Shown here piece after piece: positions 37,710 to 46,892 of a stretch of 64,000 nucleotides of DNA. How positions within the stretch are numbered: the stretch's first letter is position 1; every line of letters starts with the position of its first letter. The notes beneath the pieces were generated by a model. The model saw only the letters and a list, made by a program, of their open reading frames with translations, was not told the origin of the DNA and did not search any database. Where the stretch lies: positions 476,543 to 540,542 of the forward strand of contig CP097967.1 in assembly GCA_023703535.1 (NCBI GenBank), written 5' to 3'. The stretch is from SAR86 cluster bacterium (GTDB lineage: Bacteria; Pseudomonadota; Gammaproteobacteria; Magnimaribacterales; TMED112). Both the position numbers and the translations under genes were made by a program.

Positions 37710-39482
37710 TTAATGTGGAATTCTTACAAAGAAAGATGTTCCTTTAGATATTTTCGATTCAACTCTTACTTCACCATTCATCCTTGAAATTAATTGTTTC
37801 ACAAGAGATAAACCCAGACCTGTTCCTTTGGTATGTGCTCTGGCTTTTGAAGTCCTATAAAATCTATTAAAAATCTTATCTAAGTGTTGTTTCTCAATAC
37901 CATGCCCATTATCTTCAATTCTAATTGATAACTCTTCACTGTTATTAATGGCCGTTAAATTAATAAAACCTTCCGGTTTTGAGTATTTAATACTGTTATT
38001 AATAAGATTTGAGAAAACTGTTCTGAAGGACTCCTTGTCAGTATTTAGAAAAATATCTTTTCCAATATAGTTATTGAAAGATAACTTCTTATCTACTAAT
38101 AATGCTTGCTGAGCATCAAAAATTAGTTGAATTTCATTATTGACATTAAATTTTTCTTTTTTTAGAACTAGACCACCAAATTCAATCTTTTCTAGCTCCA
38201 TTAGGTCATCAACCATTTCACTCAATCGTTCAGAGTTATCTAAAATTGATTTTAAAAACCTATTAGAAACCTTCTCATCATTAATTGCTCCTGAATAAAG
38301 TGTTTCAGAGCCAGCTCTAATTACAGATATAGGAGTTTTAATTTCATGGGAAACGTCTGTAACAAACTGTTTTCTAAGGTCTTCTAACTTCCTCATTGAT
38401 GAAATATCATTTATTACAAGAATTAATTCATTTGTTGTTTCCATTTTGGTAGCAGTTAATAAATAGTTCCTATCTTCTCCTTTTACCTTAATATCAAGAT
38501 TATCTTCAGATGAAATATTCTTTTTTGCATCTTTCAAAATTTTATTTATTACAGATAATTTCTTTGATTTTATTTTTTCACCTAAAAAAAATTGATGCTT
38601 TCCAAACATTTCTAAAGCTATATCGTTAGTGAATCTAACCCTAAAGTTTTTACTAAATATAATTACTCCCTGATTAATGCTATCTAAAACTGAACCAAAT
38701 TGAGTTCTTTGATCCATAGCCTGATCAATTTCTGAACTTAAGCGAATAGAAATATCACCTACTGCTTTAGAAAGTCCTTCAATTTGTGTATCAGATGTTA
38801 AAGAAGATTTAATTGGTTTACCTTTAATTGCCCTTTCTGTATTTTTAAGGAGTTTGGTTAAGTCACGTCTAATATTGCTCTCCACACTGTACGTCATGAT
38901 GCTTGAGGATACGATTGCTAATACAAACAATAAAATAAATGGGTAAATAAAAAAATTAAAAAAAGATGTGTAAATGTTGAAAGGCATCGCGACCCTTATA
39001 ACGCCCTCAGTCAGATCATCGCTATTTCTTAATATAGCAAGGTAAATTAGATCTTGTCCTGTAGTTTCACTTGTTCTTGTTGCAGTACCAAATTTATTAG
39101 TTAGAGCATTTTTAATTTCAATTCTATTTTCTGGTGAATGTTTTTCTACATTAATTAGTTCATTAGTTGGAACTTCGGAGTCACCAAGTACATCCCAATT
39201 TCCATCAATAATTGTCACTCTAAGTTTATTTTGCTTCGTATCTGAAACAGATAAATTATCTGCAATAAGGTCATAACTGTATTCAAAATCCTGCTTGAAA
39301 CTTGGTAAAAGCTGATCAATTGATTTAGCTTGCATGTAAAGTGATTCAACCAATTGAGCTCTAGAGTTGTTATATATAAATGAAGAAAAAATTGTTGAGA
39401 CAATAAAAATGATAAATATCAAAAAAGATAAGGAGAGAAGAAAAATTCTTGAAAATCTTATTTTGGGAAAAATGTTAAGCAT
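37710..39482 (-). CDS. phoR: Sensor histidine kinase PhoR-type
   Basis: A 590-residue membrane kinase: helices at 11-34 and 178-200 with a large periplasmic region between them, a HAMP-like linker, a PAS-like domain (about 262-360), HisKA with His379 in DVSHEIKTP, and an HATPase_c domain with N, G1 (EDNGHGI) and G2 (KGTGLGLSLV) boxes. It phosphorylates PhoB when phosphate is low. E. coli PhoR has almost no periplasmic domain; the roughly 140-residue one here is closer to Gram-positive PhoR or PnpS. Its ATG shares one base with the phoB stop. Confidence 0.88.
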   Translation of the reverse strand: MLNIFPKIRFSRIFLLSLSFLIFIIFIVSTIFSSFIYNNSRAQLVESLYMQAKSIDQLLPSFKQDFEYSYDLIADNLSVSDTKQNKLRVTIIDGNWDVLGDSEVPTNELINVEKHSPENRIEIKNALTNKFGTATRTSETTGQDLIYLAILRNSDDLTEGVIRVAMPFNIYTSFFNFFIYPFILLFVLAIVSSSIMTYSVESNIRRDLTKLLKNTERAIKGKPIKSSLTSDTQIEGLSKAVGDISIRLSSEIDQAMDQRTQFGSVLDSINQGVIIFSKNFRVRFTNDIALEMFGKHQFFLGEKIKSKKLSVINKILKDAKKNISSEDNLDIKVKGEDRNYLLTATKMETTNELILVINDISSMRKLEDLRKQFVTDVSHEIKTPISVIRAGSETLYSGAINDEKVSNRFLKSILDNSERLSEMVDDLMELEKIEFGGLVLKKEKFNVNNEIQLIFDAQQALLVDKKLSFNNYIGKDIFLNTDKESFRTVFSNLINNSIKYSKPEGFINLTAINNSEELSIRIEDNGHGIEKQHLDKIFNRFYRTSKARAHTKGTGLGLSLVKQLISRMNGEVRVESKISKGTSFFVRIPH

Positions 39483-40168
39483 TAATCAACATTACTGAAT
39501 CTATAGCCCACACCTCTAATTGTTTGGATATAGTCTGATGTATTGCCTAATTTCTCTCTTAATCTTTTGATATGCGTATCTACAGTTCTTGTTGTAACTT
39601 CTGCACTATATCCCCATACGTCGCCTAATAATTGTTCTCTTGTCTGAACTCTGCCCTTTCTTTTAACAAGATGCTGTAATAATTTAAATTCTAGTGCCGT
39701 TAAAACAATCTCTTTATCATTTATCTTAAGTTCATGAGCATCTAAATCTATTCGAATTGGACCAAATGTTACTAATTTATTTTGAACTAAAGACTCACGT
39801 TGTTTTTTTAGTAAAACTTTAACTCTAAGAATAAGTTCTCTGACACTAAATGGTTTTGTAACATAGTCGTCTGCGCCAAGCTCAAAACCAATAACTCTAT
39901 CAATTTCTTCACCTTTTGCAGTAAGCATAATAATTGACATATCTCTAATATCATCATCTGCTCTAATGGACTTACAAACATCAAGTCCTGATACACCTGG
40001 CAACATTAAATCTAGTATCAAAACGTCAGGTAAAACTTTCTTTATATTAGATAAAGCTTCCTCACCATCTGGAGATGTAAAAACCTTGAAGCCCTCATTA
40101 GAGAAATTATATTTTAATGTATCTCTTATATCGGGTTCGTCTTCAACAATGTAAATCTTTTGGCTCAC
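39482..40168 (-). CDS. phoB: Response regulator PhoB-type
   Basis: A 228-residue OmpR-family regulator. Receiver domain: acidic pocket E9, D10, phospho-acceptor Asp53 in LDLMLPG, Thr in LTAKGEE, and Lys in DYVTKPF. DNA-binding winged helix: about 130-225, with VQTREQLLGDVWGYSAEVTT and RTVDTHIKRLREKLG. Length and sequence fit PhoB, which binds Pho boxes; two such sites are proposed in this window. Gene order phoB-phoR-gspC. The acyl-CoA synthetase gene lies 24 bases upstream on the same strand. Confidence 0.9.
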   Translation of the reverse strand: MSQKIYIVEDEPDIRDTLKYNFSNEGFKVFTSPDGEEALSNIKKVLPDVLILDLMLPGVSGLDVCKSIRADDDIRDMSIIMLTAKGEEIDRVIGFELGADDYVTKPFSVRELILRVKVLLKKQRESLVQNKLVTFGPIRIDLDAHELKINDKEIVLTALEFKLLQHLVKRKGRVQTREQLLGDVWGYSAEVTTRTVDTHIKRLREKLGNTSDYIQTIRGVGYRFSNVD

Positions 40169-40192
40169 GTTGCTAATTTAACTTAAAAATAA

Positions 40193-41860
40193 TTAGGATG
40201 AAAGAAGGATCTTTACACCAACCCTATCTAATTTTTGAGAAGCAATTCTAGGTAAAGCAGAATCAGTAAATTTGATTTTTTCAGGAATTTTATAATCTGC
40301 AATTTTTCCCTTGAGAAATGCTTTTACTTCATCTTCAGTAACTTTGGAAGAGCAAAAAATATAGGCACCTACAATTTCACCAAACTTTTGATCTTCTATC
40401 CCGCATACACAAGATTCAATAATTTCTGGATGTTTATCAAGAGCATTTTCGACTTCTAGGCATGATATATTCTCTCCACCTCTTATTATTAATGCTTTTT
40501 TCCTATCAACTATATATAGATACCCATCTTCATCTAAGTAGCCTAGATCACCGGTTTTTAGCCAACCATTTTGAATTGTTTTATCAGTCTCCTCTTTGTT
40601 CTTGAGATACCCTTTTGTGTTTGATGGTGATTTAAAAACTATCTCTCCAATTTCTCCAGTTACTAGGAACTTCCAGTCATCATCTATTACTGCTATTTCT
40701 GTTAAATCTGGAATAGATAAACCAGAACTATTAGGTCTATCAAGATAATCTTGCCCTCTATTTATAGTGCCGAGTGCTGTAGTCTCAGTCATGCCCCAAG
40801 CAAATGTAAGAGGAATTTTAAATTTATCATCTAATTCTTTTACCTGATCTTCAGGCCTTGCAGCCCCACCGGCACCAATATCTACAAGTGAACTTAAGTC
40901 ATCTTTACTTACTCCTGGATGATTCAATAGGTCCCAAGATTGTGTTGGCACACCTGAAATATTTGTTACCTTATGATCTTTAATTAATTTTATAGCTTCA
41001 TCTGTATCCCATTTGTACATGAGAATTAGTTTTCTTTTACCCAATAATGAGAGAAGAAACATACTTATTAAACCTGTTACATGGAAAAGTGGAACATTAA
41101 TGATGATGGAACCATCATCTACATTAAGTAGCTGTTCGTTATGTATTTGAGCTCTCAAGGCACCAAAAGTATAAAAACCTAATAGACCATTAATGAGAGC
41201 CAAGTGAGTTAACATCACTCCTTTTGGCAATCCAGTACTTCCTGAGGTATAGAGTAGTACTGCCAAATCTTCATCTTTGGATTCAGTGTCAGGCCATTTT
41301 TCTGAAGATTCAGTTAAATAATCATTGAAATTATGTGTCCCTTCAATATTCTCTGAACCATTTACAACAATTTGTACTTCAAGATCTTTAACGTATTCAT
41401 ATCTTTTTTTATCTACAAAAATTACTTTACATTCACTGTGCTTGATTCCATAACTAAGCTCGTTTTCTTTCCACCATGAGTTAAAAGGCACACAAGTTGC
41501 TCCTAAACCAGTTATGCCTAAATAAGCGATAATCCATTCAGTACAATTCTGCATACTTATGCCAACAAAATCATTGGCTTTAATGCCATTTTTATGGAGT
41601 GTATTTGCAAGGGATTTAGCTTTTAAAAGCACTTCACTTAAATTTAATTCTTTCCCGTTTTCATGAACGAATGGGAAGTCACCATGAAGCATTTGAACTA
41701 AATCATACATTTCTCTTGAACTTTTAGGTGCATTTACAAAATGATTCATTTTGCATCCATTTATTTCTCTTTCACCTAACTCAAGCAAGGGAAGATTTTT
41801 TCTTAATTCTTCAAATGCAGCTTTTAAATTTTCTTTTGTTGTTGGAAATGTTTGGCTCAT
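40193..41860 (-). CDS. Acyl-CoA synthetase (AMP-forming ligase)
   Basis: A 555-residue ANL superfamily enzyme that adenylates a carboxylic acid and joins it to CoA. The P-loop-like motif LLYTSGSTGLPKGVMLTH is near 208-225, A5 motif FAWGMTETTALG near 355, and the hinge/A8 region GYLDEDGYLYIVDRKKALII near 445-465, with the catalytic Lys near the C-terminus (PRIASQKLDR). It resembles medium- or long-chain fatty-acid CoA ligases; the actual acid is unknown. Divergent from the yqgE gene; no Pho box is seen before it. Confidence 0.9.
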   Translation of the reverse strand: MSQTFPTTKENLKAAFEELRKNLPLLELGEREINGCKMNHFVNAPKSSREMYDLVQMLHGDFPFVHENGKELNLSEVLLKAKSLANTLHKNGIKANDFVGISMQNCTEWIIAYLGITGLGATCVPFNSWWKENELSYGIKHSECKVIFVDKKRYEYVKDLEVQIVVNGSENIEGTHNFNDYLTESSEKWPDTESKDEDLAVLLYTSGSTGLPKGVMLTHLALINGLLGFYTFGALRAQIHNEQLLNVDDGSIIINVPLFHVTGLISMFLLSLLGKRKLILMYKWDTDEAIKLIKDHKVTNISGVPTQSWDLLNHPGVSKDDLSSLVDIGAGGAARPEDQVKELDDKFKIPLTFAWGMTETTALGTINRGQDYLDRPNSSGLSIPDLTEIAVIDDDWKFLVTGEIGEIVFKSPSNTKGYLKNKEETDKTIQNGWLKTGDLGYLDEDGYLYIVDRKKALIIRGGENISCLEVENALDKHPEIIESCVCGIEDQKFGEIVGAYIFCSSKVTEDEVKAFLKGKIADYKIPEKIKFTDSALPRIASQKLDRVGVKILLSS

Positions 41861-41897
41861 AATTTGTTAAAATCAATCAAACTTTAAACCAAGATTT

Positions 41898-42458
41898 ATG
41901 TCGAATCAAAATTTCTTTGTAAATAAATTTTTATATTTTCTTGATAAAAATACAGAAGACTTCTTTCATGACTCCTTAATATACATATTTGAGCATGATC
42001 AAAATGGTGCATTGGGGATAATAATCAATAAAACTATAGATATTGGTGAAGACAAAATTTTTAATTCTTTAAATATTGAATCTTTAAAGAATAAATCGCA
42101 AAAAAATCTTTTAAATGGTGGTCCTGTTGATATCGACAAACTTTTTATAATTCATGATAGTGATGACAAAGAGTCATTGTGCGTAAAAAATGGATTAAAC
42201 CTCACTTCGAGCATGAATGTAGTAAAAAATATCGCATCAGGAAAATTTAAAGGTAAATACAAGCTTGCTATAGGATATTGTGGATGGGATTCTGGTCAAT
42301 TAGATGAAGAGATTGCTAATAATTCTTGGTTTGTTATTGAGCATGCACCAAATTTCTTCTTTGAATTAAATGTTGAGGAAATAATTCCTTATTTATCAAA
42401 AGAATTAGGATATGATTTAAGGCAAATACTTAATAGTAAAGATACAACCAAACATTGA
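41898..42458 (+). CDS. yqgE: YqgE/AlgH family protein (DUF179)
   Basis: A 186-residue cytoplasmic protein of the YqgE/AlgH family. The conserved core is visible: FHDSLIYIFEHDQNGALGII with NKT, then NGGPVDIDKLFIIH, and KLAIGYCGWDSGQLDEEIAN followed by NSWF. The family is widespread but its function is not settled; AlgH was linked to alginate regulation in Pseudomonas. Ruvx/yqgF, its usual neighbour, is not adjacent here. One base separates it from the glycosyltransferase gene. Confidence 0.9.
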   Translation: MSNQNFFVNKFLYFLDKNTEDFFHDSLIYIFEHDQNGALGIIINKTIDIGEDKIFNSLNIESLKNKSQKNLLNGGPVDIDKLFIIHDSDDKESLCVKNGLNLTSSMNVVKNIASGKFKGKYKLAIGYCGWDSGQLDEEIANNSWFVIEHAPNFFFELNVEEIIPYLSKELGYDLRQILNSKDTTKH

Positions 42459-42459
42459 T

Positions 42460-43461
42460 ATGACAATATTTTTATCGATATCATCTTACAAAGACCCTCT
42501 TTTGATTAATACCCTTCAATCAGCATATAAAAATGCAAAAAATAAGGATTCCATAATTTTTGCAGTTGTTGATCAAAATGATCAAAAATTAGAAGTAGAC
42601 AATTTTGATTTTCTCCCACAATTACGATACCACTTTCTTCCAGCAGAATTTGCAAGAGGGTGTGCATGGGCTAGATCTTTAGCTCAAAGCCTTTACATGG
42701 GAGAGGACTATTTCTTACAAGTAGACTCTCATACTATTTTTGAGCAGGATTGGGATGAATATTTTATTTCTTTCTACAAGAAATTATCTAAAAAGTTTTA
42801 CAGACCAGTGATTAGTTCTTATCCAAGAAATTTTGAAATTGAAGATCTTGAAACTATGAAAATTAAACGACATCAGGAAGATGATAGTAATACACATGTA
42901 ATGGTAATTGATGAAGAAAATGTTTTTAAAGAAGGCTATTTTTCTATGAAAAAGGGTTTGTCTATAGGAGATAATGAAATTAAAAAAGGTTTTTTAATTG
43001 CTGGAGGATGTTTGTTTTCAAGCGGTTCAATAATAGAGGATATTCCCTATGATCCTTATCTATATTTTGATGGCGAGGAAGATTCTATGGCTTGGAGACT
43101 TTTTACTAATGGATACAATATTTTTCATACTCCAAATACTCCTATTTTTCATTATTATGTAGATCCATCAAATATAGTAACTAGGCCCTTTCATTGGGAT
43201 CAGACTGAGGAAACTAAAAGGGATACTAATTGGCATGATCTTAAGCAGAGAGGAAGGAAAAGATTAAACGCAATAGTAGAAAATAACTTAGAAGGTGTTT
43301 ATGCATTAGGTCAAGCAAAGAACCTTGATGATTATTCACTTTTTTCAGGTCTAGATATTAAAAACAAGCAAGTACTGGATCCAGGAAATGTATTTAATTT
43401 TAATAAACTTAAGGATTTAAAATGGAATCAAGACTCAGAAAAAACAGGAATATTTGGTTAA
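42460..43461 (+). CDS. GlcNAc-transferase-like glycosyltransferase (PF11397-like)
   Basis: A 333-residue glycosyltransferase with a GT-A fold. It opens MTIFLSISSYKDPLLINTLQ, then HFLPAEFARGCAWARSLAQ, and YFLQVDSHTIFEQDWDEYF, where VDSH serves as the DxD-like metal site; LIAGGCLFSSGSIIEDIPYD and FDGEEDSMAWRLFTNGYNIF follow. These fit the GlcNAc family (PF11397), first known from the eukaryotic Skp1 GlcNAc-transferase and also present in bacteria. It may glycosylate a cell-surface acceptor. The last 40 bases overlap the ggt gene, so they are coupled. Confidence 0.75.
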   Translation: MTIFLSISSYKDPLLINTLQSAYKNAKNKDSIIFAVVDQNDQKLEVDNFDFLPQLRYHFLPAEFARGCAWARSLAQSLYMGEDYFLQVDSHTIFEQDWDEYFISFYKKLSKKFYRPVISSYPRNFEIEDLETMKIKRHQEDDSNTHVMVIDEENVFKEGYFSMKKGLSIGDNEIKKGFLIAGGCLFSSGSIIEDIPYDPYLYFDGEEDSMAWRLFTNGYNIFHTPNTPIFHYYVDPSNIVTRPFHWDQTEETKRDTNWHDLKQRGRKRLNAIVENNLEGVYALGQAKNLDDYSLFSGLDIKNKQVLDPGNVFNFNKLKDLKWNQDSEKTGIFG

Positions 43462-45143
43462 AAAAATTTTTAGCTCTTCTTTTCTCTCTAAATCTTCAAA
43501 CTGAAAATCTAACAGGTAAAACCGTAGTTGCAGATCAAACTATGGTTGTTACAAGGCACTATTTAGCTTCAGAAGTAGGAAATCAAGTATTAACTAAAGG
43601 TGGGAATGCAATTGATGCAGCTGTGGCAGTTTCTTTTGCATTAGCTGTAGTTTTGCCTCAAGCAGGAAATATAGGTGGTGGAGGTTTTATGATTTTCTAT
43701 GACAAGGAGGATGACAATATATATTCACTTGATTACAGGGAAATGGCACCTCTTAATGCTACTGAAGATATGTTCATGATTGAAGGAAAAAGAAGCAGAG
43801 AATTAGCACTTGAATCGTATTTAAGCTCTGGTACACCGGGTACAGTTCATGGCATGTATGAAATTCATAAAAAATTTGGAAAACTTTCTTGGGAACAACT
43901 TATTCAGCCATCTATAACATTAGCATCAGAGGGTTTTAGGGTTACTAATGAATTAGCAGAAGCACTAAAAAGTGAACAAATTAAATTAGGAAAATCTACT
44001 AATACAAAGAAGATTTTTTTTAAAAATGGAGAACCTCTTAAAAAAGATGACTTACTTATACAAACTGATTTAGCTAACACTCTTAGATTAATTGCAATTT
44101 ATGGGAGTGATGGTTTTTATAAAGGTGAAACAGCACAAAAAATTGCATTAGATATGAGTAATAATGGAGGCTTGATAACTACAGAAGACTTAAGTGGATA
44201 TTATTCAAAGTTAAGAGATCCAATAATTTTTAATTATAAAAACTTAAAAATTGCTTCCATGCCACCTCCCTCCTCTGGAGGATTATTGTTAGGTCTAATG
44301 TTGAATATGCTCGAGAATTTTGATCTCTCTGATGACCCTAATGATGTAAAAAATATCCTAATTATTTCTGAAATAATGCAAATAGCATTTTCTCTACGTG
44401 CAAAACATATTGGTGATGAGGATTTTTATCCAGTTCCAATTGAAAATTTTCTCTCAGAAGATATTGCTACAGAACTTAGTAAAAATGTAAATTCCAAGAG
44501 AACTAGCAAGAATAGTGAAATAAATAATACGAATATAATTTTTAAGGAAAATACAACGCACTTTTCGATTATTGATAAATACGGAAATGCTGTAAGTAAT
44601 ACAACAACCTTAAATACAGGATTTGGTTCTGGGATAGTTATTAAAGATACAGGTATTCTTATGAATAATGAAATGGACGATTTTTCATCTGCTCCAGGTG
44701 TAGAAAACTACTTTAGTTTGCTTGGTAGTGAGGCTAATAAAATTGAGCCTAAAAAAAGACCTTTAAGCTCTATGACGCCAACAATAGTTTTTGAAGATGA
44801 CGAAGTAAGATTAATTACTGGAGCTCAAGGCGGTGGAAGAATAATTACAGCTGTACTGCAAATCATCATAAATTATTTTGAATATAAACTAAGCCCTGAA
44901 CTTTCTGTTTCAACGAATAGATACCACCATCAATGGTTTCCTGAGAAGCTTTACTATGAAAATTTTGATGATAAAACATTACGTGAATTGAAGAAACTTG
45001 GTTTTGAATTAGAAAAAAGAGAGCTTGAAGATTATTACAGTAATGGCATTACATCTACTATAATCATTGAAGGAGATAAGATCATAGGTATAAGTGATCC
45101 AAGGTTAGATGATTACAGTTCAGCTGGTTCATCTGCAGATTAA
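43422..45143 (+). CDS. ggt: Gamma-glutamyltransferase
   Basis: A 573-residue precursor of a periplasmic gamma-glutamyltransferase that hydrolyses or transfers gamma-glutamyl groups (glutathione). A basic head and hydrophobic stretch (10-25) serve as the export signal. Conserved VVTRHYLASEVGNQVLTKGG and AIDAAVAV open the large subunit. Self-cleavage is expected before Thr378 in ENTTHFSIIDKYGNA, the small-subunit N-terminal nucleophile. The later PPPSSGG and RPLSSMTPTIV also match. The gene starts inside the glycosyltransferase gene, 40 bases before its stop, since no other good start lies ahead of the signal. Confidence 0.93.
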   Translation: MESRLRKNRNIWLKKFLALLFSLNLQTENLTGKTVVADQTMVVTRHYLASEVGNQVLTKGGNAIDAAVAVSFALAVVLPQAGNIGGGGFMIFYDKEDDNIYSLDYREMAPLNATEDMFMIEGKRSRELALESYLSSGTPGTVHGMYEIHKKFGKLSWEQLIQPSITLASEGFRVTNELAEALKSEQIKLGKSTNTKKIFFKNGEPLKKDDLLIQTDLANTLRLIAIYGSDGFYKGETAQKIALDMSNNGGLITTEDLSGYYSKLRDPIIFNYKNLKIASMPPPSSGGLLLGLMLNMLENFDLSDDPNDVKNILIISEIMQIAFSLRAKHIGDEDFYPVPIENFLSEDIATELSKNVNSKRTSKNSEINNTNIIFKENTTHFSIIDKYGNAVSNTTTLNTGFGSGIVIKDTGILMNNEMDDFSSAPGVENYFSLLGSEANKIEPKKRPLSSMTPTIVFEDDEVRLITGAQGGGRIITAVLQIIINYFEYKLSPELSVSTNRYHHQWFPEKLYYENFDDKTLRELKKLGFELEKRELEDYYSNGITSTIIIEGDKIIGISDPRLDDYSSAGSSAD

Positions 45144-45145
45144 AA

Positions 45146-46168
45146 ATGGAAATAAATACAACCTTTTTATTACCTTTGGGAGCAATGTTCTTGTTGCTTA
45201 TTATATTCAGGGTTATCATTTTTAATGCTTTTGTAAAATTAACTTCCAAAACAAAATCCAAGCATGATGATCGAATAGCTGAAAAACTTAAACGCCCTCT
45301 TACATTAATTCCAATTGGAATTGGTTTATATTTGCTGAATGATTCTTTGAACTTACCAGATTCAATAACAGCTTACTCAACCATATCAATCCAAACATTT
45401 TTTTATGTTGCTATTTTCCTATCTATTGCGCCAATTGTTGATCCAATAAAAGATTACGTTGGAGAAAAATATAATTTTCTTTCTCCAACATTAAGAAATT
45501 GGGTCTTTAGAGCTCTAAAATTTGTCATATATTTATTAGGTGCAGTAAGTGTGCTTGAACTTTGGGGTATAGATGCAGCCTCTGTAATTGCAGGTTTAGG
45601 TTTGTTCTCAGTGGCATTAGCACTTGGAGCACAAAACTTCTTCAAAAACTTAATTGGTGGACTTCTTATAATTGGTGAAAAACGATTTAAGCAAGGTGAC
45701 TGGATTAATGTTGAAGGAGTTGCTGAGGGATCTGTCGAGAGAATCGATTTTCGAACAACTCTAATCAGAAGATTTGATAAAGCTCCAATATATGTAGCAA
45801 ATTCAGTTTTAAGTGATTCAGAAATAATAAATTTTTCAGAAATGCCATTTAGACGAATAAGATTTCATGTCGGCTTAATTTATCAAACAACGCCAGAAAA
45901 AATCCTAGCTATCAGAAAGGATATTGAAGAATATATTGAAAAAAATAAAAATTTAGTTGATGCAAAAGACCAACCCTCAACTATTAGAGTTACAAATTTT
46001 AATGATTCAAGCATTGATATGTTGGTGAATTGCTTTACTAAATCTACACAATGGCATGACTTCTGTGTAGCAAGAGAAGAATTGTTATTAGAAATAATAG
46101 AGATAGTTAAAAGAAATGGTTCAGACTTTGCATATCCAACGCAAACAATACATTTAGAAAAAGATTAA
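45146..46168 (+). CDS. MscS-family mechanosensitive channel
   Basis: A 340-residue inner-membrane channel: four hydrophobic segments (about 5-28, 60-78, 83-100, 122-160), the pore helix of Gly and Ala residues (ASVIAGLGLFSVALALGAQN) and the cytoplasmic beta domain with VEGVAEGSVERIDFRTTLIR, followed by the C-terminal alpha-beta domain. It releases solutes on hypo-osmotic shock. It starts 2 bases after ggt, likely in one transcript, and its last four bases overlap the convergent Coq4-like gene. Confidence 0.93.
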   Translation: MEINTTFLLPLGAMFLLLIIFRVIIFNAFVKLTSKTKSKHDDRIAEKLKRPLTLIPIGIGLYLLNDSLNLPDSITAYSTISIQTFFYVAIFLSIAPIVDPIKDYVGEKYNFLSPTLRNWVFRALKFVIYLLGAVSVLELWGIDAASVIAGLGLFSVALALGAQNFFKNLIGGLLIIGEKRFKQGDWINVEGVAEGSVERIDFRTTLIRRFDKAPIYVANSVLSDSEIINFSEMPFRRIRFHVGLIYQTTPEKILAIRKDIEEYIEKNKNLVDAKDQPSTIRVTNFNDSSIDMLVNCFTKSTQWHDFCVAREELLLEIIEIVKRNGSDFAYPTQTIHLEKD

Positions 46169-46680
46169 TGCTGTGATTTTAGGTACCTATTTATTGGTAT
46201 CTCATCTAGTGAAAGTAGTTCTATATTGTATTCTTCCCTTAAATGTTTGAGTGGAGTATTTAATACTTCATTTGGAATATCATGATAATTCCACTTTTTT
46301 GTCATCTTGCGGCATTTTTTAATTACTTTGAATTTTACCGGTGCTAGCGATAAGTAGATCTTCATTATCGACCACCATCCACCATATTTACCAATAATGT
46401 CATCTACAACACTTTTATACTCCGGATCTTTATAAAAACCCCATATGCGTGACCAGCTCCAATGAGTTCCCCAAAGTGTATAGCTATCTAGAAGACTTTC
46501 TTCTTCAATTGATGTCCCTAAGCCAAATAGCACATGAGTGTAGTCATGTTCTTTGAAAACCTTGGAGTGTGGATTGTCTTTTTTTTCAGCTAGTGCTTCA
46601 AATTCTTTATTTATTGAATAAAACTCCTTAAGCCCTTCCTCTAGTGTTTGCATTGAGTCTTGTTTCTGAAAGTTATACAT
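46165..46680 (-). CDS. Coq4-like protein
   Basis: About 171 residues. The segment KEHDYTHVLFGLGTSIEEES carries the HDxxH-x11-E metal motif of Coq4, the ubiquinone biosynthesis protein of mitochondria and some bacteria. The flanks (TLWGTHWSWSRIWGF and LKHLREEYNIEL) are consistent but not diagnostic. A longer frame to 46731 would read through the tRNA-Gly gene, so ATG at 46680 is the start. TATAAT (46692-46687) lies exactly 6 bases before it and 6 bases after the tRNA 3' end, so it may be leaderless or cotranscribed with the tRNA. Confidence 0.55.
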   Translation of the reverse strand: MYNFQKQDSMQTLEEGLKEFYSINKEFEALAEKKDNPHSKVFKEHDYTHVLFGLGTSIEEESLLDSYTLWGTHWSWSRIWGFYKDPEYKSVVDDIIGKYGGWWSIMKIYLSLAPVKFKVIKKCRKMTKKWNYHDIPNEVLNTPLKHLREEYNIELLSLDEIPINRYLKSQH

Positions 46681-46698
46681 AGGCTTATTATACCAAAT

Positions 46699-46774
46699 TG
46701 GAGCGACTGACGGGATTCGAACCCGTACCAAAAGCTTGGAAGGCTTTTGTGCTAGCCATTAACACCACAGTCGC
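46699..46774 (-). tRNA. tRNA-Gly (anticodon TCC)
   Basis: A 76-base cloverleaf begins GCGACTG and ends CCA on the minus strand. The anticodon stem AAAGC/GCTTT holds CTTCCAA, giving TCC, which reads GGA and GGG. The T arm is CGGGTTCGAATCCCG. A TATAAT -10 box lies at 46785-46790, 10 bases upstream. Confidence 0.96.
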
Positions 46775-46784
46775 ATAAAGCTTT

Positions 46785-46790
46785 ATTATA
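46785..46790 (-). promoter_or_regulatory. -10 box for tRNA-Gly (TCC)
   Basis: TATAAT on the minus strand, 10 bases before the tRNA 5' end. The -35 is not clear. The AT-rich dyad ATAAAGCTTTAT lies between the box and the tRNA. Confidence 0.4.
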
Positions 46791-46892
46791 GTTATATAAG
46801 TCCCATTATAAAGAACTTTTAAAATAACAATTGATCCTTATAGTTCACATATTTCTATTAAAAGTATTAAAATTTAAATATTGGGAATATGT

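Noticed and set aside
46681-46731. Coq4-like gene starting at 46731
   Set aside because: The added residues are translated tRNA-Gly sequence.
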